Assembly: GCA_903938815.1 (NCBI GenBank)
Contig: CAJAES010000078.1
Span: 19,186-83,185 of the forward strand
DNA: 64,000 nucleotides
DNA from: an uncultured beta proteobacterium
GTDB taxonomy: Bacteria; Pseudomonadota; Gammaproteobacteria; Burkholderiales; Burkholderiaceae_C
Reading direction: 5' to 3'
Shown here: positions 8,532 through 17,111 of the stretch, piece by piece
Numbering within the stretch: the stretch's first letter is position 1
How the letters are laid out: every line of letters starts with the position of its first letter
Notes under the pieces: generated by a model
Database searches by the model: none
What the model was told of the DNA's origin: nothing
Seen by the model: only the letters and a program-made list of their open reading frames with translations
Translations under genes and position numbers: made by a program

Positions 8532-9620
8532 TCAAAAGAGGGCGTCGCGGTCGACACCTTCCCGGGCCATCCGGCGCCTGAGCTTCACCAGGGCTTCCTG
8601 CTGGATCTGCCGGATGCGTTCGCGCGTGAGCCCCAGCCGTTCGGCCAGGATCTCGAGGGTCTCGGGCTCGCGGTCGGCCAGTCCGTAACGGCCGGCCAGC
8701 ACTTCGCGCTCGCGCTCGTTCAACGCGGCCAGGGCCCGCTCGAGCAGTTCTCCGGCTTCGTGGCTCAGGGTCAGGCCCAAAGGGTCCTGGGTCTGATCGT
8801 CGGCCACGGTGTCCAGCACCGAGTCGCTGCTGCCCTGCGCCATCGGGGAGTCCAGGGACGACGGCTGCTCGGCCAGGCGCAGCAGTTCCGAGATCTCCCG
8901 GACCGGGCGGCCCAGGCGGCCTGCGACCTGCTCGTCGGTCACGGACCGGTCACTACCTGCCGCACGCGCGTCTTCGCCCTCCAGCGCCCTGCGCGCCTTG
9001 AGGACCTGGTTCAGCTCGCGCACCACATGCACAGGCAGCCGGATCATCCGGGCCTGATGCATGATGGCCCGCTCGATGCCCTGGCGTATCCACCACGTGG
9101 CGTAGGTCGAGAATCGAAAGCCCCGCTCGGGCTCGAACTTCAGCGTGGCGTGCATCAGGCCGAGATTTCCCTCCTCGATGAGGTCGCTCATCGGGAGTCC
9201 GCGGCCGAGGTAGTGCTTGGCGATGCTGACCACGAGGCGCAGGTTGTGCTCGATCATTCTCTGGCGCGCCGGGAAGTCCCCGGCACGCGCGAGCCTGGCC
9301 GTCTGCTGCTCGTCCTCGGCGCTCAGCAGCGGCGCGCGCCGGATCTCCCGGAGGTAGCTCTGCAGAGTGTTGCCGGATTCCGGCCCGGCCTCGGCGGCGT
9401 GCGGGTGGGCAGCGCCGGAGGCTGGATTGGCTGGCGATTCCGCCGGCTTCGCGGCCGCATCTTCCGCAGTGTCATGCGCAGTGTCATCCGCAGCAACTTC
9501 CGGCGGATCGTCCTCCGGGTCTGCTGACAGGCCAGCCGCCAGATCGGCGGCAATCTGCTCCGTCAGCGGGTCGGGCGGAGGAGCGGATCCATCGGCTGCA
9601 TCGTGCGGGTTGGCTGACAT
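8532..9620 (-). CDS. rpoS: RNA polymerase sigma factor RpoS
   Basis: 362-residue sigma-70-family factor for stationary-phase and general stress transcription. Region 1.2 is [20 protein letters not shown] (near residue 87). Region 2 carries [39 protein letters not shown] and [19 protein letters not shown]. Region 4 is [15 protein letters not shown] through [21 protein letters not shown]. The position after surE-pcm-nlpD is the classic rpoS locus. The N-terminal 84 residues before region 1.2 are Ala, Asp and Glu rich and longer than in enteric RpoS (about 330 residues in total). The ATG at 9620 has only a weak GAAG site. Promoters inside nlpD commonly drive rpoS in other bacteria; none is obvious here. 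Confidence 0.93.
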   Translation of the reverse strand: MSANPHDAADGSAPPPDPLTEQIAADLAAGLSADPEDDPPEVAADDTAHDTAEDAAAKPAESPANPASGAAHPHAAEAGPESGNTLQSYLREIRRAPLLSAEDEQQTARLARAGDFPARQRMIEHNLRLVVSIAKHYLGRGLPMSDLIEEGNLGLMHATLKFEPERGFRFSTYATWWIRQGIERAIMHQARMIRLPVHVVRELNQVLKARRALEGEDARAAGSDRSVTDEQVAGRLGRPVREISELLRLAEQPSSLDSPMAQGSSDSVLDTVADDQTQDPLGLTLSHEAGELLERALAALNEREREVLAGRYGLADREPETLEILAERLGLTRERIRQIQQEALVKLRRRMAREGVDRDALF

Positions 9621-9662
9621 GGTCGCTTCACCCGCACACGTTCGACCCGGCGAGCGGGCCCG

Positions 9663-10544
9663 CTATCGAGCCGGAAGGTAGCGCGCCGGATCGACCGGCT
9701 TGCCCTGGCGACGGATCTCGAAGTGCAGTTGCACTCGCTCGGCGTCGCTGGAACCCATCTCGGCGATCTTCTGCCCGCGCCTGACCACCTGGTCCTCCTT
9801 GACCAGCAAGGCCTGGTTGTGGGCGTAGGCCGTCAGGAAGGTGTTGTTGTGCTTCACGATGACGAGGTTGCCATACCCGCGCAGGCCCGACCCTGCATAG
9901 ACCACGCGGCCATCGGCCGAGGCGAGCACCGCATCGCCCTGCTTGCCACCGATGGCCACGCCCTTGCTCTTGGCGTCGTCGAAGGTGGCCAGCACGGGGC
10001 CGGTCGCCGGCCACAACCAGTTCAGATCCTCGTCCGGGTCCTTGGCCGGCCCAGCCGCAACCGGCGCCGAGACCGAGGGGGCCACCGCCGTTGCGGCGGC
10101 TGGCGCCGAAGCGGTGCCGGCAACCGCCAGCGGCCGGGCATCCGGGCGGGTGGCAGCGGCCACGGGTTGGCTCACGGCAGCGCCGGGCTCGACGCCGGGC
10201 GGGACCACTCGCAGGGCCTGGCCGACCTCGATGACGTTGGGGTTCTCCAGACCGCTCCAGCGGGCGATGTCGCGCCAGTTCTGCCCGGTCTCCAGGCCGA
10301 TGCGGATGAGCGTGTCGCCAGGCTTGACGACGTAGGTGCCCGGTTTGGGCGCACCATCGTTCGGGACGGTCGGGGTGGTTCGCGGCTCCGCGCTGGCCGC
10401 GGGCACGCTGCCCTGCGGCTGCGCGGCCACGGCCGCCGGACGAGAGGCCGCTCCGCGCTCCTCGACGGGAGCCCGGTGGCGGGGTGAGGTGCAGCCGGCC
10501 ACCAGAAGCGCCAGCGAGAGCATTGCAAGTGTGATGGACTTCAT
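9663..10544 (-). CDS. nlpD: Murein hydrolase activator NlpD (LysM and M23 domain lipoprotein)
   Basis: 293-residue envelope lipoprotein. The lipoprotein signal peptide ([18 protein letters not shown], acylated Cys at about residue 18) precedes an Ala/Pro-rich linker. A LysM domain (TYVVKPGDTLIRIGLETGQNWRDIARWS) follows, and a C-terminal M23-like domain includes GVAIGGKQGDAVLASADGRVVYAGSGLRGYGN and LHFEIRR. The catalytic zinc ligands look degenerate (KSKGVAIGGK in place of a His-bearing motif), as in NlpD/EnvC activators of amidases. Its ATG overlaps the pcm stop (ATGA). It lies 42 bases before rpoS. Confidence 0.9.
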   Translation of the reverse strand: MKSITLAMLSLALLVAGCTSPRHRAPVEERGAASRPAAVAAQPQGSVPAASAEPRTTPTVPNDGAPKPGTYVVKPGDTLIRIGLETGQNWRDIARWSGLENPNVIEVGQALRVVPPGVEPGAAVSQPVAAATRPDARPLAVAGTASAPAAATAVAPSVSAPVAAGPAKDPDEDLNWLWPATGPVLATFDDAKSKGVAIGGKQGDAVLASADGRVVYAGSGLRGYGNLVIVKHNNTFLTAYAHNQALLVKEDQVVRRGQKIAEMGSSDAERVQLHFEIRRQGKPVDPARYLPAR

Positions 10545-11446
10545 TCGAAGCCGGATTTTAAGGGGACGAACAGCACACCTTCGAACCGTTGCCGCGTGTA
10601 ACGATCCCCCTGGCGGTCGACCACCAGCAGCGACTGCCGGCGGCTGCCCGGTTCCTGCATCGGCGCCACGAGCCGGCCGCCATCGGCCAGTTGCTCGAGC
10701 CATGCGGGCGGCAGGTCCTCGCCGCCGGCCGCAGCGACGATGCTGTCGTAGGGCGCCATCGGCGCATGGCCGGCGCGGCCGTCGCCCCACAGGAGGCGCA
10801 TACGCTGGTAGCCGCGGCCGTCGTCGAGATTCAGGCGTGCCTTCTCGTGCAGCGGCCGCAGCCGTTCGATGGACACCACATGCTTGGCCATCCGGGCGAT
10901 GAGCGCGGTCTGATAGCCGCAGCCCGTACCGATTTCCAGCACCCGCCCGAGGCTGCCGCGTTCGCGGGCCGACGGCGTCTCACCCAGCAGTGCGAGCATG
11001 CGGGCCACGACCGAAGGCTTCGAGATGGTCTGCTCCAGGCCGATGGGCAGGCTGGTGTCCTCGTAGGCCTGGGTGGCCAGCGCGCTGTCGACGAAGCGGT
11101 GCCGCAGCACGGCGCCGAACGCCGCGAGCACGGCTTCATCGGTGATGCCATCCACCCGCAGGCGCTGCACCATGCGGGCGCGCACGGCGTCGGAATCCAT
11201 CCCCAGGCCCGACGGGGGCGCCTGCCGCGCGGAATCGAGCGCCGCCTGCTGCAAGGGGCGCTGCGGGCGCACCAGGGTCTGGCCGCCTGTGGGCGAGCCT
11301 GTCGACGCACCGCCCTGCCCGCCGGAATGCCCGCCGGAATGCCCGCCGGAATGCCCGCCCGCCCGTCCGCCGCCCTTGTGCGCACCCGCACCGGCAACGC
11401 GGTCCAGGGCCAGAGGAAACCGCGGCCGGCGTGCGGGTTCCGTCAT
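10541..11446 (-). CDS. pcm: Protein-L-isoaspartate O-methyltransferase
   Basis: 301-residue SAM-dependent repair methyltransferase that methylates isoaspartyl residues in aged proteins. Family motifs are [39 protein letters not shown] (SAM motif I), and [22 protein letters not shown] followed by DGGRLVAPM. The catalytic core is about 210 residues. The N-terminal 80 or so residues are extra and low complexity, with a GGHS repeat. The start ATG 11446 overlaps the surE stop as ATGA; a slightly longer frame upstream lacks support. It is part of surE-pcm-nlpD-rpoS. Confidence 0.92.
   Translation of the reverse strand: MTEPARRPRFPLALDRVAGAGAHKGGGRAGGHSGGHSGGHSGGQGGASTGSPTGGQTLVRPQRPLQQAALDSARQAPPSGLGMDSDAVRARMVQRLRVDGITDEAVLAAFGAVLRHRFVDSALATQAYEDTSLPIGLEQTISKPSVVARMLALLGETPSARERGSLGRVLEIGTGCGYQTALIARMAKHVVSIERLRPLHEKARLNLDDGRGYQRMRLLWGDGRAGHAPMAPYDSIVAAAGGEDLPPAWLEQLADGGRLVAPMQEPGSRRQSLLVVDRQGDRYTRQRFEGVLFVPLKSGFE
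11317..11352 (-). repeat. 12-bp tandem repeat inside pcm
   Basis: Three perfect head-to-tail copies of GCCCGCCGGAAT (+ strand reading), flanked by partial copies. On the coding strand each unit encodes a four-residue Gly/His/Ser unit (GGHS-type), giving a flexible linker in the N-terminal extension of Pcm. The length is a multiple of three, so copy-number change would keep the frame. Confidence 0.9.
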
Positions 11447-12198
11447 GGGCCGGCCTTGCGCAGGCGCTGGGCCCACGCTCCGAGGCCGGCGTGATCGGTC
11501 AGGTCGACCTGCAGCGGCGTGATCGAGACCTGGCCATTCGCGGCGGCGTGGAAATCGGTGCCCTCGCCTGCCTCCTTGGCGTCCCCCGCAGGGCCGATCC
11601 AGTACAGAGGATCGCCACGCGGGCTGTCCTGCCGGATGACGGGTTCGCTGGCATGGCGGCGGCCCAGCCGCGTGACGAGCCGGGGCAGTGTCTCGGCGTC
11701 GGCATGGTTGGGGATGTTCACGTTCAGTAGCCAGTGGCCTTGCGGCATGCCGCCGGCCAGCACCTGGTCGATCACCGAGCGGGCGGTGCGCGCGGCCGCA
11801 TCCAGATGGCCCCAGCCCTTGTCGACCAGCGAGAAGGCCATGGACGGAATTCCGAAGAGGTAGCCCTCCATCGCGGCCGCCACGGTGCCCGAATACAGGG
11901 TGTCGTCACCCATGTTGGCGCCGTTGTTGATGCCCGAGAGCACGAGGTCCGGGCGACGCGGCATCAGCCCGGTGAGGGCCAGGTGAACGCAGTCGGACGG
12001 CGTGCCGTTGATCACCTTGAACCCGTTGGATCCCTCGAAGACCGACAGAGGGCGGCTCAGCGTCAACGCATTCGAGGTGCCGCTGGCGTTCTGCTCGGGC
12101 GCCACCACCTCGATGGTGCCGAGACCCTCGCAGGCCCTCACCAGTGCGGCGATGCCGGGAGCCAGGTAACCATCGTCGTTGGCGATCAGGATATGCAT
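11443..12198 (-). CDS. surE: 5'-nucleotidase SurE
   Basis: 251-residue divalent-metal-dependent nucleoside monophosphate phosphatase, stationary-phase survival protein. The metal site is built from [13 protein letters not shown] (Asp-Asp), [15 protein letters not shown] (Ser) and [26 protein letters not shown] (Asn). The length is typical. It is the first gene of surE-pcm-nlpD-rpoS. The start ATG 12198 coincides with the start of the family N-terminus ([10 protein letters not shown]). No Shine-Dalgarno sequence is visible and a good -10 box lies just upstream, so the message may be leaderless. Confidence 0.95.
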   Translation of the reverse strand: MHILIANDDGYLAPGIAALVRACEGLGTIEVVAPEQNASGTSNALTLSRPLSVFEGSNGFKVINGTPSDCVHLALTGLMPRRPDLVLSGINNGANMGDDTLYSGTVAAAMEGYLFGIPSMAFSLVDKGWGHLDAAARTARSVIDQVLAGGMPQGHWLLNVNIPNHADAETLPRLVTRLGRRHASEPVIRQDSPRGDPLYWIGPAGDAKEAGEGTDFHAAANGQVSITPLQVDLTDHAGLGAWAQRLRKAGP

Positions 12199-12204
12199 GG
12201 TTGC

Positions 12205-12210
12205 ATTGTA
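12205..12210 (-). promoter_or_regulatory. Candidate -10 box of surE
   Basis: TACAAT on the minus strand, six bases before the surE ATG, preceded at suboptimal 15-base spacing by GCGACA (4 of 6 matches to the -35 consensus). Initiation about 7 bases downstream would fall on or next to the ATG. Confidence 0.4.
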
Positions 12211-12279
12211 GGCAGCCGACTGCGGTGTCGCGGTCCGTATCATCGGCGCCTGGGACAAGAACAGAAACGAGGCGGCTGG

Positions 12280-13257
12280 ATGATCGCGTGGTGGTGTGAC
12301 AAGCTCGAAGGCGTGGCTTCCCTGCAGTGGCGCGAGGCGCCCACACCGGAGCCCGGCCCGGGCCAGGTGCGTATCGCCATCCGCGCTGCGAGCCTGAATT
12401 TTCCCGACCTGCTCACGGTCGAGGGCAAGTACCAGTTCCGGCCGCCGCTGCCCTTCGTGCCCGGTTCGGAGTTCTCGGGGCATGTCGATGCGCTGGGCGC
12501 CGGCGTCACCCATGTGAAGATCGGCGACCCCGTGGCCGCCATCTCCAATTCGGGCGGCTTCGGCAGCCATGCCGTGGTCGACGCGCCGCGCGTGCTGCCG
12601 CTGCCGCCGGGTTTCGCGCTCGAGGACGGCGCGGCATTCGCCTTCACCTACGGTACGTCGCACCACGCCCTGATGGACCGTGCCGCCCTGAAGCCCGGAG
12701 AGACGGTGCTGGTGCTCGGCGCAGCAGGCGGCGTGGGCAGCGCGGCCATACAGATTGCCAAGGCTGCGGGCGCGCGCGTGATCGCGGGCGCTTCCACCGA
12801 TGCCAAGTGCGGGTTCTGCCGCTCGCTGGGCGCCGACGAGACCATCAACTACACGCGAGACGACCTGCGCGCCGCACTGAAGACGCTCACCGCCGGCAAG
12901 GGGCCGGACGTCGTCTACGACCCCGTCGGCGGCGCGCTGGCAGAGCCCGCCTTCAGGTCGATCGCCTGGCGCGGCCGCTACCTGGTCGTGGGTTTCGCGC
13001 TGGGCAGCATCCCGTCGTTGCCACTGAACCTGACCCTGCTGAAGGGCGCGTCGATCGTCGGCGTGTTCTGGGGCGATTTCGTCGCCCGCGAACCCAAGGC
13101 CAGCGCGGCCGGCATGGCGCAACTGGCCGACTGGTATGCGCGGGGCCTCGTGAAGCCGGCCATCGACTGCCGGTTGCCGATGTCGGAGCTGCCCGCCGCC
13201 TACGCCCGCATGGCGACACGCGAGGTGCAGGGCAAGGTGGTGATGGTGAACGCCTGA
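12280..13257 (+). CDS. NADPH:quinone oxidoreductase family protein (zinc-independent MDR)
   Basis: 325-residue medium-chain dehydrogenase/reductase of the quinone oxidoreductase type. The N-terminal GroES-like domain ([33 protein letters not shown]) lacks the catalytic and structural zinc Cys/His ligands. A Rossmann domain follows with [26 protein letters not shown] and [21 protein letters not shown]. Predicted NADPH-dependent reduction of quinones or enones; the real substrate is unknown. It is divergent from surE, so the 81-base gap must hold both promoters. The start is ATG 12280; the frame runs open further upstream into surE but has no homology there. Confidence 0.87.
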   Translation: MIAWWCDKLEGVASLQWREAPTPEPGPGQVRIAIRAASLNFPDLLTVEGKYQFRPPLPFVPGSEFSGHVDALGAGVTHVKIGDPVAAISNSGGFGSHAVVDAPRVLPLPPGFALEDGAAFAFTYGTSHHALMDRAALKPGETVLVLGAAGGVGSAAIQIAKAAGARVIAGASTDAKCGFCRSLGADETINYTRDDLRAALKTLTAGKGPDVVYDPVGGALAEPAFRSIAWRGRYLVVGFALGSIPSLPLNLTLLKGASIVGVFWGDFVAREPKASAAGMAQLADWYARGLVKPAIDCRLPMSELPAAYARMATREVQGKVVMVNA

Positions 13258-13342
13258 CCCCCCATCGGGGTGAGCTCGCGGCAGATTTGCTGCGCTAGCA
13301 TTCTTGGTTGTCCCGGCCGAGGATGAATACGAGGAGGCCGCC

Positions 13343-14080
13343 ATGGCTGTGAAGGTCCTGATACTGGAAGACAACCCCGTTGCGCGGAGCTTCCTGTGCC
13401 GAGTCGTTCGCGAAAGCTTCAGCGACGCCAATGCCATCACCGAAGCCGGCGACCTGGAGACGGCCCGACGGCACATCAACCTCACCGGCGGCGACCGCGG
13501 CCTGCACGGCGTCGACCCGTTCAAGCTGATCCTCGTCGACCTGGAATTGCCCGACGGCAACGGCATGGAACTGCTGGCCGAGCTCACGCATTACCCCGCC
13601 ACCAAGATCGTCACGACGCTGTATTCCGACGACGACCACCTCTTCCCGGCGCTGCAGCGTGGCGCCGACGGCTACCTTCTCAAGGAAGACCGCTTCGAGG
13701 TGCTGGTCGAGGAACTGCAGAAGATCGTGCGCGGCCAGCCGCCGCTGTCCCCAGCCATCGCCCGGCGACTGCTCACCCACTTCCGGGACTCCACCGCCTC
13801 CGACTCGCAGGCGCCCGACTCCGGCCTGATGCGCGCCACGGGGTTCACCAGCAGCAAGCCGGTGCCCATGGAGAAGATGCCTGACCACGAGCGGCTCACC
13901 CCGCGCGAGAGCGAGGTTCTCACCTACCTGAGCAAGGGGTTCACGATCAAGGAGATCGCGAGCCTGATGGGCATCAAGTGGTTCACGGTCAACGACCACA
14001 TCAAGTCCATCTACAAGAAGCTCAACGTGTCCAGCCGCGCCGAGGCTGCGGTTCTCGCCAGCAAGCAGGGCCTGGTCTGA
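13343..14080 (+). CDS. NarL/LuxR-family response regulator
   Basis: 245-residue two-component response regulator. The receiver domain (1-125) has the acidic pair ED at 9-10, phospho-acceptor Asp66 ([13 protein letters not shown]), and a conserved Lys in [10 protein letters not shown]. The C-terminal GerE/LuxR helix-turn-helix is [27 protein letters not shown] with [14 protein letters not shown] linker of about 50 residues is Ser/Pro rich. The start is ATG 13343 with GAGGAGG about 5 bases upstream. The partner kinase starts 12 bases downstream. In the receiver, TTLYSDDD stands where a Thr/Ser switch residue is expected. Confidence 0.92.
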   Translation: MAVKVLILEDNPVARSFLCRVVRESFSDANAITEAGDLETARRHINLTGGDRGLHGVDPFKLILVDLELPDGNGMELLAELTHYPATKIVTTLYSDDDHLFPALQRGADGYLLKEDRFEVLVEELQKIVRGQPPLSPAIARRLLTHFRDSTASDSQAPDSGLMRATGFTSSKPVPMEKMPDHERLTPRESEVLTYLSKGFTIKEIASLMGIKWFTVNDHIKSIYKKLNVSSRAEAAVLASKQGLV

Positions 14081-14092
14081 CCCCCGGCGACC

Positions 14093-16339
14093 ATGGCCCA
14101 TTCCGCGCGGGGCAGGGCCGCCTCATCTGACGACTCGCTCTTCGAGGCGAGTTCCTTCGAGCGGGTGCTGTCCGCACGCCGGCCGTCCCGCTGGATGGGC
14201 TGGCGGCGCAGACTTCTCGTGGCGGTGGCGCTGGCAGGCTGCCTGGGCCTGTTCCTGCTGGTTCGCCTGCTGACGCACACGCCGCTGATCGACGCGCAAT
14301 GGCAGCCAGGACCGCGCGGGCAGCTGATCCTGAAATCCAGCAGCGATCCCGCGCTCTCGGCCTACACCGGCCTGACGCTGCTCGTGGCGAGCGCCGGCGA
14401 CACCGTGCTCGACCTGCGCGGCGGCCTGCGCCTGGGCGCGCCGCGCTGGACCGTGGACGACACCGAGCGCAGGATCCAGGTCCAGGCCCGCAACAGCGTC
14501 AACCGCCTCTTCGCATCGGGCCCCGTGTCCCTGCGCTTCGACGACGGCTCCGTGGTCGTCGTGACGCCGAAGGCACGCGGGTTCGGCGGTCTGGGGGCCG
14601 CGTTCTGGCTTCTGGCGGCGCCGGCGCTGATGCTCTTCCTGGTGGGCGCCGTGGTCGTGCTGGCCAAGCCGATGAAGGTGAACTACCTCTTCGCGCTGAT
14701 GGCGGGTTGTCAGTCGATCAGCCTGCTCTGGATAGGCTTCGACTCCGGCGCCTCGCTCGCACCCGTGGTGCCGCTGTTCGTCGACGACACGCCATGGCGC
14801 CTGGGGCTCGACCTGGTCACCAGCGCGGCTGCGGTGCATGGGTTCTCCATGTACCCCCGGCGCATCCGGGGCAGCGGCGCCATCGGCATGGCAGTGTGGG
14901 GCACGGTGGCGGTCGCGCTGCTGGTGATCTCGCAGGTCGAGGTGCCGGGCCTGTGGTGGTGGGGCCAGGGCCTGATCCTGTTGCTCGGACTCATCGCGGT
15001 CTGGGTCCTGACGCTCTCCTATCGGGAAGAGCCCAACCCTTTCGCCGCCGTGATGCGTCGCTTCGCCGTTGCTGCACTGGGAACGATGGTCGTCGTCGAT
15101 TCAGCGCTGGTCGCGGCCGACTGGCAGCCGGCGATGGCCCAGGGCGTTGCCGCCTCGGCGGTGCTGGTGTGGTCCTTGTTCCTCGCGTCGCTGATGGTGC
15201 TGGTGCCGTTCCTGTCGAAGGCGCGCCAGCTCCTGCGCGAGTTCGCCATGCTGGCGGGCCTGTCGACCTTGGCCACGTCGCTCGACTTGCTCTTCATCTC
15301 GCTGTTCTCGCTGGAGCAGTTCGCGTCGCTCACCCTCGCGGTCTTCATTGCGCTGGCGGCCTATGCCGGCGCGCGCCAGTGGATGCTCGACCAGATGCTC
15401 GGAAGCCGGGTGCTCACGACAGAGCGCACCTTCGAGCAGCTCTACCGCATCGCGCGCGAGGTGCAGAAACAGCCCGAGCGGCGCGCCGTGCTGCTGTCCC
15501 AGTTGCTGCGCGAGCTCTTCGAGCCGCTGGAACTGCTGCACGTGCCGCACGCCGCGCCGCGGGCACGCGTGCTGGCCGACGGCTCCGCCCTGGTGGTGCC
15601 GGTTCGCGGCGGAGGCGCGCCGGGTGACGAAGGTGAGCCACTGTCGCTGGTGCTGCGCTTCGCGCGGCGCGGTCGGCGCATCTTCACGCGCGAGGACGCG
15701 CGCCTGACGGACCGGATCGTGGAACAGCTGCGTCGCGCGGTGGCCTACGACCGGGCCGTGGAACGCGGCCGCACCGAGGAGCGCATGCGGCTGGCACAGG
15801 ATCTGCACGACGACATCGGTGCACGTCTGCTGACGCTGATGTACAAATCCCAGGATCCCGAGATCGAAGACTATCTGCGCCATACGCTGCAGGACCTGAA
15901 GACGCTGACGCGAGGCCTCGCGGCCAGCAACCACCGCCTCTCGCATTCGATCGCCGAGTGGAAGTCCGACATCCAGCAGCGCCTGACGGCGGCCCACATC
16001 GAGCTCGCCTGGTCGTTCGTGTTCGACGAGGACCCCGAACTGTCGGTCGTGCAGTGGTCGGGCCTGACACGCGTGCTGCGCGAACTGGTCAGCAATGCGA
16101 TCTATCACGCGCGTGCCAATCGGCTCGAGATCCGGGCCAGCCTGGAGGGCGGAAAGCTCCATCTGGTGGTGGCCGACGACGGCATCGGCCGCGACCCGGG
16201 TGCGTGGTCGCACGGGTTGGGGCTGGGCGGCGTGCGAAAGCGCGTGAAGCAGCTCGGCGGCCAGGTGGCCTGGCGTGAGAACGACGGGCAGGGAATCGTG
16301 TGCGAGGTGAGCATCCCCGACCTGCTGCGCCGGGGCTGA
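14093..16339 (+). CDS. Membrane sensor histidine kinase (NarX/UhpB-like, HisKA_3 type)
   Basis: 748-residue kinase. One helix near residue 45 is followed by an extracytoplasmic region of about 110 residues, then a block of about seven helices (180-430) reminiscent of 7TM-type sensors. The dimerisation/phosphoacceptor motif is RMRLAQDLHDDIGARLL with His572, and the HATPase domain has ELVSNAIYHARA, VVADDGIG and GLGLGGVRKRVKQLGG. It phosphorylates the response regulator encoded 12 bases upstream (same operon, cognate by position). The signal is unknown. It converges with the photosynthesis module, 26 bases away, but no sequence evidence ties it to photosynthesis. Confidence 0.88.
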   Translation: MAHSARGRAASSDDSLFEASSFERVLSARRPSRWMGWRRRLLVAVALAGCLGLFLLVRLLTHTPLIDAQWQPGPRGQLILKSSSDPALSAYTGLTLLVASAGDTVLDLRGGLRLGAPRWTVDDTERRIQVQARNSVNRLFASGPVSLRFDDGSVVVVTPKARGFGGLGAAFWLLAAPALMLFLVGAVVVLAKPMKVNYLFALMAGCQSISLLWIGFDSGASLAPVVPLFVDDTPWRLGLDLVTSAAAVHGFSMYPRRIRGSGAIGMAVWGTVAVALLVISQVEVPGLWWWGQGLILLLGLIAVWVLTLSYREEPNPFAAVMRRFAVAALGTMVVVDSALVAADWQPAMAQGVAASAVLVWSLFLASLMVLVPFLSKARQLLREFAMLAGLSTLATSLDLLFISLFSLEQFASLTLAVFIALAAYAGARQWMLDQMLGSRVLTTERTFEQLYRIAREVQKQPERRAVLLSQLLRELFEPLELLHVPHAAPRARVLADGSALVVPVRGGGAPGDEGEPLSLVLRFARRGRRIFTREDARLTDRIVEQLRRAVAYDRAVERGRTEERMRLAQDLHDDIGARLLTLMYKSQDPEIEDYLRHTLQDLKTLTRGLAASNHRLSHSIAEWKSDIQQRLTAAHIELAWSFVFDEDPELSVVQWSGLTRVLRELVSNAIYHARANRLEIRASLEGGKLHLVVADDGIGRDPGAWSHGLGLGGVRKRVKQLGGQVAWRENDGQGIVCEVSIPDLLRRG

Positions 16340-16365
16340 CGCGCCGGGCTCGTGCACTCACACGC

Positions 16366-16629
16366 CTACCGGGCGCGGCCCCAGCGACGCTTCAGGTCGA
16401 CGGCGTGAACGACACCCGATGCGGACAGCCAGCCCAGCACCCAGAGCATGCCCCAGCCTGCCACGGCGCCTCGCAGGGCCGCCATGAGGCACAGGCCCGA
16501 GAGCCAGTTGAGCGCGAAGTCGCGCGGCGGGATTCCCGGCAACCCTCGCCTGTGGCGGCGCCACAGCCACAGGCCTTCGAGCACCGTGAGCACGATCACG
16601 GCGTCGATCCAGCGGGGGTCGAGCGTCAT
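16366..16629 (-). CDS. Unrecognised 87-residue membrane protein at end of the bch operon
   Basis: I do not recognise this protein. It starts MTLDPRWIDAVIVLTVLEGL, then a short basic loop RRHRRG, then two further hydrophobic stretches (about residues 42-60 and 61-76), and ends in a basic tail KRRWGRAR. Three helices are predicted by eye. The ATG overlaps the tspO stop (ATGA), so it is translationally coupled to the bchG-to-tspO operon and should follow the same PpsR control. Size and coupling suggest a small inner-membrane accessory protein in bacteriochlorophyll or envelope biology; that is inference only. Confidence 0.7.
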   Translation of the reverse strand: MTLDPRWIDAVIVLTVLEGLWLWRRHRRGLPGIPPRDFALNWLSGLCLMAALRGAVAGWGMLWVLGWLSASGVVHAVDLKRRWGRAR

Positions 16630-17111
16630 GCCGCAGGCCCGAACGGACCGTTGAGCTGCACCACGGCCGCATTCAGCGTCGCGGCGAAGGCCACCCACAC
16701 CAGATAGGGCAGCAGCCACAGGCCGGCCTCACGCGAACGGCGGCCGCACACGATCACCAATGCCAGCACCGAGAGCCAGAGCAGGCCCACTTCCATCAGA
16801 GCCCAGTCCGGCCGATGCAGGCGGAAGAAAAGCAGGCTCCACACGACATTGAGCACGCCATTGATGGCGAATGCCAGGACCACGGCACGCCGGCCGGCAG
16901 CATCGCCGGCCAGCCAGGCCTTCACGCCGCCGAGGGCGGAGCAGGCGTAGATGATCGTCCAGGCCGGGCCGAAGGCCCAATCCGGTGGTTTCCAGGCCGG
17001 CTGCTTCAGCGCCTGGTACCAGGGCCCGATCTCGGTGGCCAGACCGCCCAGCAGCGCGATGCACAGGGCAGCCGCGGCCGCGGCCGTCCACGCACGGCCG
17101 CGCACGGTCAT
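16626..17111 (-). CDS. tspO: TspO/MBR (CrtK) family tryptophan-rich sensory protein
   Basis: 161-residue, five-helix membrane protein of the TspO/peripheral benzodiazepine receptor family, known in phototrophs as CrtK/TspO, which binds porphyrins and modulates photopigment gene expression. Hallmarks are WYQALKQPAWKPPDWAFGPAWTIIYACSALGGVKAWL (shown here as two overlapping family blocks), NGVLNVVWSLLFF, and the final LLPYLVWVAFAATLNAAVVQLN. The start ATG 17111 overlaps the bchP stop (ATGA). A longer upstream frame is only an overlap with bchP. Position within a bch operon fits its role in purple bacteria. Confidence 0.93.
   Translation of the reverse strand: MTVRGRAWTAAAAAALCIALLGGLATEIGPWYQALKQPAWKPPDWAFGPAWTIIYACSALGGVKAWLAGDAAGRRAVVLAFAINGVLNVVWSLLFFRLHRPDWALMEVGLLWLSVLALVIVCGRRSREAGLWLLPYLVWVAFAATLNAAVVQLNGPFGPAA

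Noticed and set aside
11317..11352. Short repeats as a possible CRISPR array
   Set aside because: Contiguous 12-bp units without spacers, inside the pcm reading frame. The other arrays (22, 11 and 13 bp units) also lack spacers.
13258..13275. Terminator after the quinone oxidoreductase gene
   Set aside because: ACCCC/GGGGT gives only a 5-bp stem without a T run.
12199..13587. In-frame extension upstream of surE on the minus strand
   Set aside because: It overlaps the quinone oxidoreductase gene and response regulator on the opposite strand, and SurE homology begins exactly at ATG 12198.
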